A DNA stretch of 64,000 nucleotides from an uncultured Saprospiraceae bacterium (lineage in GTDB: Bacteria; Bacteroidota; Bacteroidia; Chitinophagales; Saprospiraceae). Positions within the stretch are counted from its first letter, which is position 1. Every line of letters starts with the position of its first letter. The stretch covers positions 1-64,000 of the forward strand of contig CALFWO010000020.1 of assembly GCA_937928045.1 (NCBI GenBank). Reading direction: 5' to 3'. Below the pieces are notes generated by a model. It was not told where the DNA came from, did no database searches, and saw only the letters and a list, made by a program, of their open reading frames with translations. Shown in pieces: positions 27,292 to 34,018 of the stretch. Made by a program: the position numbers and the translations under genes.

Positions 27292-28860
27292 CTAAAATTG
27301 AAAGTAAATAAATGAATTAGAACCAAATGTTCCAAAAAATGCAATTAACCAAATTAATCCTGCGAAACTTATAACTCGGAAAATTGGATTTTCTTGGACA
27401 ACCTTATAAAAAGTAAATTTCAAATTTGCTATTTCTATCGACAATAAGATCAATATTAGTATTACGCCCTTAGCCACCCAAAACTGATTCACCACTGCTC
27501 CAAAAGAGAATCCTTCGAATCCAACGATTCCTGATATAACTTGTTCAGCGATATCAAAAGTAGGCGCTCTAAAAAAGATCCATGCCAAACAAGTCAGAAA
27601 ATAAACGATAGCAATTGCTAATGCATTTTGAATAAACTTTGGAGTCCTCATGGCATCCAATAATTTCCCCCATGGTGGTCCAAAGACTCGCTGTCCAATT
27701 AGATACAAACCATGTAAGAATCCCCAAAAAGCATAAGCCCATCCTGCTCCATGCCACAAGCCTCCTAATAACATTGTCACCATGTTATTCATATAAGTAA
27801 AGGTCCTAGCTCTAGTTTTTGCATCTTTTTTCAATCGATACATTATCCAAATGGTTCCCAAAATATAAATTGGAATCAGCCACCACCATCTGGTAACAAA
27901 AACAGAAAGAATCATAGCTATGACAAGGAAAAATACGGAGCCAAAACTCCCAGAACGATTACCTCCCAATGGTATATATAAATAATCTTTTAACCAGCTT
28001 GATAAACTAATGTGCCAACGTTGCCAAAATTCGCTAAAGTTCTTCGAAAAGTATGGAGTCTTAAAATTATCAGGAAAATCAAAACCTAATACCCTTGCCA
28101 ATCCAATTGCAATATCTGAATACCCAGAAAAATCACAATAGATTTGGAAACTCCAAAAGATCACCCCAATCAATAGATGCAATGATCCAAAGTTACCTGG
28201 CGCTGCAAAACATTGATCGACAAAAGGGGCCAAAGAATCTGCAACGGCTACTTTTTTGAAAAACCCTAATAAGATTTGACCAGTCCCTGCAGTAACTCGA
28301 TTCCAATCAAATTCTCGATCTTTTTGAAATTGCGGCAAGAAATCACTTGCCCGGACAATTGGCCCGGCAACTAGCTGAGGAAAGAAAGAAATGAAAGTGG
28401 CAAATCTTATAAAATCCTTTTCTACACCTATTTTTCTCTGATAAACATCAATAGTATAGGACATCGATTGAAAGGTGTAAAACGAAATTCCTACAGGCAA
28501 AATAATCTTAAGTGTATTTATCGAAGGATTCATTCCAAAGCCCATTAACATTTCTTGAAAAGAGCCGATGAAAAAATTGAAATATTTAAAGAACGCCAAA
28601 AATCCAAGATTGACCACCATACTGGTGATCATCATTCTTTTTCTCTTGGCTTCATCCGTAGTCTGATCCAACTGCAATCCGACAACATAATCAATTATGG
28701 TAGAAGTCAGAATCAAACTTAAGAAACGCCAATCCCACCATCCATAGAAAAAGTAACTACCTACTAGGCAAAGCCATAATCTCCATTTACCCTTCAAGCC
28801 AAAATATAGCGGAAGAAAAACTGCGATAAACCCAAAAAATGCTAGACTATTAAAAATCAT
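27292..28860 (-). CDS. MBOAT-family O-acyltransferase (AlgI-like)
   Basis: A 522-residue polytopic membrane protein of the MBOAT family. The signature VAGPIVRASDFLPQF and the catalytic histidine block LLGGLWHGAGWAYAFWGFLHG (split: LLGGLWHGAG with His370, then AYAFWGFLHG) are clear, as is KNFSEFWQRWHISLSSWLKD. AlgI-type proteins transfer acetyl groups from a cytoplasmic donor across the membrane for glycan O-acetylation. It sits between two SGNH-type genes, as in alginate-acetylation-like systems, so it most likely acylates the polysaccharide made by this locus. Confidence 0.93.
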   Translation of the reverse strand: MIFNSLAFFGFIAVFLPLYFGLKGKWRLWLCLVGSYFFYGWWDWRFLSLILTSTIIDYVVGLQLDQTTDEAKRKRMMITSMVVNLGFLAFFKYFNFFIGSFQEMLMGFGMNPSINTLKIILPVGISFYTFQSMSYTIDVYQRKIGVEKDFIRFATFISFFPQLVAGPIVRASDFLPQFQKDREFDWNRVTAGTGQILLGFFKKVAVADSLAPFVDQCFAAPGNFGSLHLLIGVIFWSFQIYCDFSGYSDIAIGLARVLGFDFPDNFKTPYFSKNFSEFWQRWHISLSSWLKDYLYIPLGGNRSGSFGSVFFLVIAMILSVFVTRWWWLIPIYILGTIWIMYRLKKDAKTRARTFTYMNNMVTMLLGGLWHGAGWAYAFWGFLHGLYLIGQRVFGPPWGKLLDAMRTPKFIQNALAIAIVYFLTCLAWIFFRAPTFDIAEQVISGIVGFEGFSFGAVVNQFWVAKGVILILILLSIEIANLKFTFYKVVQENPIFRVISFAGLIWLIAFFGTFGSNSFIYFQF

Positions 28861-28875
28861 ATGTTGATACTCCGT

Positions 28876-29598
28876 TTATTCGGAATTCTTTGCTATTTGT
28901 TTTTTCAAAAATGCCGTCCATTTCTGGTAAGCAATTCCCGTTAAATGTAAACCGTCCAAGGTCCAATCTTTCTTCAAATTTCCGTTTCCATCAGAAAACA
29001 AAGGATGAAGGTCCAGCCAACGGTATCCTGTGTCTACTACCACCTTTTCTAATTCCTTATTAATCAGTGTGATATCAAGATTGGAATGACCAGTATCTTT
29101 TACGTGATTATTGACTGGTAAGATGCTTTGAACAAGTACTTTTGTAATCGGAAGTTTAGTTTTTAGCTGTTTTAAAAGAAGCTTGTATTTACTAATTACC
29201 CAATCCTTATCATGATAAGCCAAGTCATTTATTCCTATCAAAAGAACAATTTCTTTTGGAGGTTCAATCGCTAATGGGTCTAATCTCCTCATTACCCCTT
29301 CTATACCATCGCCACGAATGCCTCTGTTCAATACGATATGATCAGGAAACCACTCCGTCCAATGGCCATTGGCGATTAAGCTATTGCCAAGAAAAAGAAG
29401 ATCAGCTTGCTTAGTTGGTAAAATACTTTGTTGGGATTTATCCATTTCGTAGGCTGTCGATAAACCTCTGTTTTTTAGGCGAGACATGAACTGTCTATAC
29501 CCTCCCATCCAACTGATGATCCCAATTGCTACTGCGATTGTTGCAATATTTGCCAGTATTGAAATCCAAAAAATTGGATTGGAAAACGGTTTTTGCAT
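28876..29598 (-). CDS. SGNH/GDSL-family hydrolase or acetyltransferase
   Basis: A 240-residue protein with one N-terminal membrane anchor (ANIATIAVAIGIISWMGG). The four SGNH blocks are visible: LFLGNSLIANG (Ser; GNS replaces GDS), NRGIRGDGIEGV (Gly), VLLIGINDLAYHD (Asn) and LDGLHLTGIAY (Asp/His). It is thus likely to be an active esterase or acetyltransferase facing the periplasm. It starts 33 bp after the GT2 gene and lies 15 bp before the MBOAT gene, giving two SGNH proteins around one MBOAT. One may acetylate and the other deacetylate, but that is speculative. Confidence 0.85.
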   Translation of the reverse strand: MQKPFSNPIFWISILANIATIAVAIGIISWMGGYRQFMSRLKNRGLSTAYEMDKSQQSILPTKQADLLFLGNSLIANGHWTEWFPDHIVLNRGIRGDGIEGVMRRLDPLAIEPPKEIVLLIGINDLAYHDKDWVISKYKLLLKQLKTKLPITKVLVQSILPVNNHVKDTGHSNLDITLINKELEKVVVDTGYRWLDLHPLFSDGNGNLKKDWTLDGLHLTGIAYQKWTAFLKKQIAKNSE

Positions 29599-29631
29599 TA
29601 GGTAAAGATAAAATGGATTTTGTAAACGAAA

Positions 29632-30849
29632 CTACTTCTCGTTTTCCAAAACCTCGTCTATAGAGACTGGTCTTTTATGTTCTGTATGCTTAAAGTTTTT
29701 GTTAGGATTCGCCATTTTGAAAAGTGCGGTTACTTGCTTTAAAACAAAAAGCGGTAGTCCCCACAATGCACTCCATATTTCTTTAGGTGCCTTGGATAAT
29801 TTTAAAGTCCATAGAATGGTTCCTGCGAATACTGCTAAGCTGCAGAAGAGCAAAATTCCCATTTTTAAATTGACGAATAATCCGATTAGAGCCATAATTC
29901 CCGCAAAGAAAAGAAGGATAAATAGCGGTGGGGAAAAAGTAATCATTCCAAAAAGGATTTGATTCCAACTCAAGCCAAAAAGCCCGCGTAAAAATATTCC
30001 TGTACTATTTGGCAAATTTTGAAAATAAGAATATAACCAACGACTTCGTTGTGTTTCCACTTGTTCCCCGGTTGTCACCTTTTCATCATAAACAATTGCA
30101 TCCCAAGCGTAGGCAATTTTTTCGTTTTTGCGAAGCAGATAATTTTGCAAAATTTTATCCTCTTGCAACATCTTTTTCCACTTTTCTTTACCCAACTGAA
30201 TTTCAGGACTGTCTAAATAACCGCGATACAAATCAGTTTCGACTGCCATTCCTGAACCAGAAATGACCGATGAAGATTTGATTAAATACGGAACCAACCT
30301 CTCAATATAGTTTTTATAAAATTCTCCTGTCGCATCTGCACAAGCGTAAACAGTATCCAGATTCTTGGCAGTTCGCTGTCCTTGAACTGAACGATTACCT
30401 GCTTTTACATACTTATTCAACACCTTAAGAAAATCCGGATGTGCAAGGTTATCTGCATCAAAAACCACAGTATATTCATGCTTTCTTTTGAATCGATCCA
30501 TTGCGTAAATAATGGATTTTGCCTTTAAATTAAGGGCTGGATCCGGTACAAATACAGATAAATTATCGGATTCAATTCCGTAGTCATCAAAACTACAACC
30601 ATCACAGACTACATAAATTTCAAAATTTTTGTAATGCTGTTTTAAGAGAGCTTGAACTCCGGGCTTGGTAATATCTTCATTTTTATACGCAGTAATGATA
30701 CAACCAAAGTCAGTTTCCTCTTGGGGAAAGTCTTGCTTTGCAACAGGATCTTTGAAAAATCGACTAAGCAAAACAATCAAAAAAGGCAAGACCAAAAACC
30801 CTGCAAAGAGTATGGAGATCACAACAAATATGATGTTTAGTACATTCAT
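29632..30849 (-). CDS. Membrane GT2 glycosyltransferase
   Basis: A 405-residue family-2 glycosyltransferase with an N-terminal membrane helix, a GT-A catalytic domain and two to three C-terminal helices. DXD-type residues lie in VVFDADNLAHPDF and a QxxRW-like element in VETQRSRWLYSYF, resembling processive or membrane-linked GT2 enzymes. The N-terminal block FGCIITAYKNEDITKPG begins the nucleotide-binding domain. It lies between the second GT2 gene (16 bp upstream) and the SGNH gene. It probably adds a sugar to the locus polysaccharide. Donor unknown. Confidence 0.88.
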   Translation of the reverse strand: MNVLNIIFVVISILFAGFLVLPFLIVLLSRFFKDPVAKQDFPQEETDFGCIITAYKNEDITKPGVQALLKQHYKNFEIYVVCDGCSFDDYGIESDNLSVFVPDPALNLKAKSIIYAMDRFKRKHEYTVVFDADNLAHPDFLKVLNKYVKAGNRSVQGQRTAKNLDTVYACADATGEFYKNYIERLVPYLIKSSSVISGSGMAVETDLYRGYLDSPEIQLGKEKWKKMLQEDKILQNYLLRKNEKIAYAWDAIVYDEKVTTGEQVETQRSRWLYSYFQNLPNSTGIFLRGLFGLSWNQILFGMITFSPPLFILLFFAGIMALIGLFVNLKMGILLFCSLAVFAGTILWTLKLSKAPKEIWSALWGLPLFVLKQVTALFKMANPNKNFKHTEHKRPVSIDEVLENEK

Positions 30850-30865
30850 TTCTTTGAACTTTGAA

Positions 30866-31816
30866 CTAGGAACTTATAGTTTTGGGCATTGCCCAACCAT
30901 GTGCCGTGGTTTTTCTTTTATCATTAGAAATATTCCAAGCTATACCTTTTATGAAAGCTTTTACATGGCCCCACTTTCCCTTAATCGTAAACATTAAAAG
31001 ATTTTTGGGGATCGCTATAAATAATAAAAACAACCAAAATCCACATAGCTGAAGTTTTGATCTATTTCTTCTTATAAATAACAATCTATTTCTATTCAAA
31101 AAATAAGTTTTCATTGGGCTGTCTCTACCAACTGCCAAGGATTCCTTATGATATATTTTAGCTACGGGATCTATATAAATATGATAACCTGCATTCTTAA
31201 TTTGCTCACACCAATCTAACTCTTCATAATAAAGGAAAAAATTGGTCGGCATTGGCCCTACCTTTTCAAGCACTTCTCTGGAAATCATCATTGCCGCACC
31301 ATGAGCATATGGAGTGGATTCTGGAATTCGAAACTGTCCATTATCTAACTCCCCAAGACCCAAAGTTTGATTTCTGCCAGTAATAGAGTGGATTTCAGTT
31401 GCCCCAGCAAATTGTACTAAGTTCTTTCTTCCATTAGCAACCGAAGGATGATAGTATATCAAAGGACTGATAGCACCCAATTGGTCAATTTTCTTGAATT
31501 GTGTTACCAACTGGAAAATAAGTCCAGGGACTATTTCCGTGTCATTATTTATGAAAAAGAGGAATTCACCTTTCGCAATTTCAATGCCGAGGTTATTTCC
31601 ACCTGCAAATCCGAGATTTTCATCGGATCTAATAAATTTTGTATCCGGAAACCTGCTAAGAACAGGTTCTCCAGGATTCTGCTTAGAACCATTGTCCACT
31701 AGGATTACTTCAAAATTTGGATAGGCCGAGTGTTCCAAGGAGACTAGCATCTCCATAGTGGCTTCTAACTCATTGAAGTTCACTGAAATAATACTGACCA
31801 GCGGATGTTCTTCCAT
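30866..31816 (-). CDS. GT2 glycosyltransferase (rhamnosyltransferase-like)
   Basis: A 316-residue family-2 glycosyltransferase with the classic opening VSIISVNFNELEATMEML, the ENLGFAGGNNLGI block, the FFINNDTEIVPG metal/nucleotide site and the FFLYYEELDWCEQIKNAGY acceptor block, all typical of rhamnosyltransferase-like WbbL-type enzymes. It has one hydrophobic C-terminal segment. It is the first gene of a five-gene minus-strand operon that reads through GT2, SGNH, MBOAT and SGNH. A TACATTTG -7 element lies upstream. Confidence 0.9.
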   Translation of the reverse strand: MEEHPLVSIISVNFNELEATMEMLVSLEHSAYPNFEVILVDNGSKQNPGEPVLSRFPDTKFIRSDENLGFAGGNNLGIEIAKGEFLFFINNDTEIVPGLIFQLVTQFKKIDQLGAISPLIYYHPSVANGRKNLVQFAGATEIHSITGRNQTLGLGELDNGQFRIPESTPYAHGAAMMISREVLEKVGPMPTNFFLYYEELDWCEQIKNAGYHIYIDPVAKIYHKESLAVGRDSPMKTYFLNRNRLLFIRRNRSKLQLCGFWLFLLFIAIPKNLLMFTIKGKWGHVKAFIKGIAWNISNDKRKTTAHGWAMPKTISS

Positions 31817-31857
31817 CCAGGGCTTTTTTTTCGGTTTTTGTAAATAAAATATAGGAA

Positions 31858-31865
31858 CAAATGTA
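31858..31865 (-). promoter_or_regulatory. Bacteroidota-type -7 promoter element of the GT2-SGNH-MBOAT operon
   Basis: On the minus strand TACATTTG matches TAnnTTTG, 41 nt before the GT2 start at 31816 and just after a terminator for the preceding gene. No clear -33 TTTG was seen. Confidence 0.5.
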
Positions 31866-31887
31866 ATGCAAGGACTATTCCTTAAAG

Positions 31888-31937
31888 TAAAAAAGGCTCC
31901 TCAAAGTCAAAAATTTTTGAAAATGAGAAGCCTTTTT
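31888..31937 (-). terminator. Terminator of the sugar transferase transcript
   Basis: The arms AAAAAGGCTCCTCA and TGAGAAGCCTTTTT pair with one mismatch around an inner AT-rich stem, flanked by T-runs on either strand. On the minus strand it lies 22 nt after the sugar transferase stop. Confidence 0.75.
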
Positions 31938-31959
31938 GTGTTTATTGCGAGCTATTAAT

Positions 31960-33024
31960 CTAGCTTTCTTTCTGAATCATTGCTGGAAGCGTTTTCGAAA
32001 GGATTTTCATATCCATCCAAAAGTTGTTCTTTTCAGCATACTCAATGTCTAACCCTACCCTTTCTTCAGCACTTAAGTTATCTTTTCCCCCTGGTGTCAC
32101 TTGCCAAAGGCCAGTCAATCCAGCTGGAGCTAAAAATCGCTTTGCCCATGCATCTCGTACCATTTCTTCTGCTTCATAAAGCGGCAATGGTCTATTTCCT
32201 ACAATACTCATTTCTCCTCTTAGTACATTGAATAGTTGCGGAAGTTCATCCAAACTTGTCTTTCTTATGATTTTACCAATCTTTGTAATTCTCGGATCAT
32301 TTGTAAGCTTGACAAATGCACTATTACCCCGATCTGCATATTGATTCAAATGGGCCAATTTTTTAAGTTGCTCATCAGCATCAACTACCATCGATCTGAA
32401 CTTCAAAAAGTGAAAAACTTGATATCCAGTTCCAACTCTCTTAGACTTATAAATGATTGGCCCTTTAGACCCTAATCTGATACACAATGCGATGAATAAC
32501 ATTACTGGACTTAGGACTAAAATCATTCCTGAGGCGAAAACGATATCAAATACTCTTTTCTCAATACTTATTAGTCTTGGTGCTTTTTCGCTTGCTGATA
32601 ATGGCTGTACAAAGTTACTTTTGTATCTGTTAAGAAGTTCAACTCTTTTGAAAAGATCACTCCATGACACGGGTCTATTGTAGACATCATCAATCCCTCT
32701 TTGAAGACAAGCTGAGATATCAATACTTTTGTTTTGATTTGCAATACCAATCACTGGAATCAATCTGAAAACTTCATGCTTTCTGAGAAAATCTATAAAT
32801 CGAAAACCTTCTGCTTCTAGCACTTCATAGTCAAATAGGATGGCGTGCGGAACTGATCCTTTTTCCAAGTTTTCCTCCAAAGATCTAATGGCCTGAAAAG
32901 GTGTTTCAAGAAAAACTGGTTCCTGTTTGATAGAATCATTTCCATAGACCACCTTGTGAAAGTTAGCTGGAAATCCTATCGCTAATAAGTTCTGTTTGCT
33001 TACTGTGTGTAATTCTTTGCTCAT
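31960..33024 (-). CDS. Phosphoglycosyl transferase with degenerate receiver-like N-terminal domain
   Basis: A 354-residue protein. Residues 1 to about 135 look like a receiver (REC) domain: beta strand HAILFDYEVLEAEGF with Asp65 at the phosphoacceptor position, PVIGIANQNKS and GIDDVYNRPVSW. The receiver's acidic pair near the N-terminus is missing, and the conserved Lys is replaced by Arg117. Residues about 155-354 are a bacterial sugar transferase (WcaJ/PglC-like): one membrane helix, KFRSMVVDADEQ, KTSLDELPQLFNVL and MSIVGNRPLP. It starts glycan assembly by moving a sugar phosphate to undecaprenyl phosphate. A genuine response regulator gene lies upstream. Confidence 0.88.
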   Translation of the reverse strand: MSKELHTVSKQNLLAIGFPANFHKVVYGNDSIKQEPVFLETPFQAIRSLEENLEKGSVPHAILFDYEVLEAEGFRFIDFLRKHEVFRLIPVIGIANQNKSIDISACLQRGIDDVYNRPVSWSDLFKRVELLNRYKSNFVQPLSASEKAPRLISIEKRVFDIVFASGMILVLSPVMLFIALCIRLGSKGPIIYKSKRVGTGYQVFHFLKFRSMVVDADEQLKKLAHLNQYADRGNSAFVKLTNDPRITKIGKIIRKTSLDELPQLFNVLRGEMSIVGNRPLPLYEAEEMVRDAWAKRFLAPAGLTGLWQVTPGGKDNLSAEERVGLDIEYAEKNNFWMDMKILSKTLPAMIQKES

Positions 33025-33079
33025 GCTTCTAGTGTTATCGAGGGCGTTTTTTTTTTAAACTAATGGGTTTTAATAAGTC

Positions 33080-33107
33080 GAAATAGTATCGTATGTTTTA
33101 CTATTTC
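33080..33107. promoter_or_regulatory. Perfect 9-bp inverted repeat at the response regulator stop
   Basis: GAAATAGTA (33080-33088) and TACTATTTC (33099-33107) flank a 10-nt loop and overlap the response regulator stop codon. There is no T-run after the stem in the minus direction, so it is not a standard terminator. It may be an attenuator, operator or mRNA-stability element before the sugar transferase. Confidence 0.4.
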
Positions 33108-33502
33108 ATTTGTTTTGCTAGGTCAAATTCACCTACTAAAAACTTCTCGATTGTTTCTAAAACTTGGCTAGGATTTATTGGTTTTTTCATAAAACCATTA
33201 GCCCCTAATTTTTCTAACTTTTTTGGTAATTCTTTATCGTCTGTTCCAGAAGTAACCAATACAGGAATATGTCCAAAAAAACCACTCGATCTAATGTGAA
33301 TTAAAAATTCAGCACCAGAAAGATTGGGCATTTCCATATCCAATACTATCACATCAGGGATGTTCCCTTTACTCATCCACGATAATGCATCAAGGCCATC
33401 TTTTCGACTCTCTACTGCATAGTGTTTGCTGAGATAGGAACTCAACAATAACCGTAAACTGTTCTCATCCTCAATTACGAGGATTTGTTTCTTTTCTTTC
33501 AT
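33101..33502 (-). CDS. Single-domain response regulator
   Basis: A 133-residue stand-alone receiver domain. The acidic pocket is intact (VIEDENSLR), the phosphoacceptor is Asp55 in VIVLDMEMP, the switch Thr lies in VLVTSGTDD and the conserved Lys in FMKKPIN. There is no DNA-binding output, so it acts by protein contact, like CheY. The gene lies 76 bp upstream of the receiver-like sugar transferase on the same strand, so the two probably interact or share control. No cognate kinase is adjacent. Confidence 0.93.
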   Translation of the reverse strand: MKEKKQILVIEDENSLRLLLSSYLSKHYAVESRKDGLDALSWMSKGNIPDVIVLDMEMPNLSGAEFLIHIRSSGFFGHIPVLVTSGTDDKELPKKLEKLGANGFMKKPINPSQVLETIEKFLVGEFDLAKQMK

Positions 33503-34018
33503 TGTTATTATTTTGAGGCATTGTTAGTATGCACCAATGTCGCATTCGACAAGGTCAAAAGGTAGAGCTCAAAATTTTATTAGTCCTGAAGATCAGAACA
33601 TCATAAAAGAGAAGTCAATGGTTATTATCTTAGACTATTAAATTGTTAGGGAACGGTAATCAGGAGGGAACCCTTAAGGGATTAAATTCTTTCTAGTTCA
33701 TGGGACTTCTCAATACAATTACTTTAGACAATAAAGGTGATTTGTTTTGGTTAATTTTATCTTCTAAAGTATACTACAAAAGTAGCGTACCTTACGTTAG
33801 TCTGGAATACCCTGAAGATTGTATATTTAATATTTAAATAAATATAAATTATGCTAATTACTCAACTATAACTAACAGGATCAAAGTTATTAATCAATAC
33901 TTTCCTTATCCATTTCCTAATTATACCGATATTTCTTGGCCTTTTTCCCTGTCACAAAGAATAAAAATTTGCGCTCAGTATGTGGTTATAGTATCTTTGT
34001 AGCAAACAAACTTGAACT
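33503..34018. other. 516-bp divergent intergenic region
   Basis: The AT-rich gap between the response regulator and the lysyl-oxidase-like gene has no credible coding frame. Its right end carries a good promoter (33968-33999). I see no other clear structure. Confidence 0.5.
33968..33999 (+). promoter_or_regulatory. Bacteroidota promoter of the lysyl-oxidase-like gene
   Basis: A -33 TTTG (33968-33971) and a -7 TATCTTTG (33992-33999) are spaced 20 nt apart, a good match to the Bacteroidota consensus. The ATG follows 19 nt after the -7 element. This is the best promoter in the window. Confidence 0.7.

Noticed and set aside
30665-30997. A 110-codon plus-strand frame opposite the two GT2 genes
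   Set aside because: It is antisense to two clear glycosyltransferase genes and encodes no recognisable protein.
33047-33056. A run of ten T before the sugar transferase start as a phase-variation tract
   Set aside because: It is outside the coding frame, in the leader region. It could affect expression, but one homopolymer is weak evidence.
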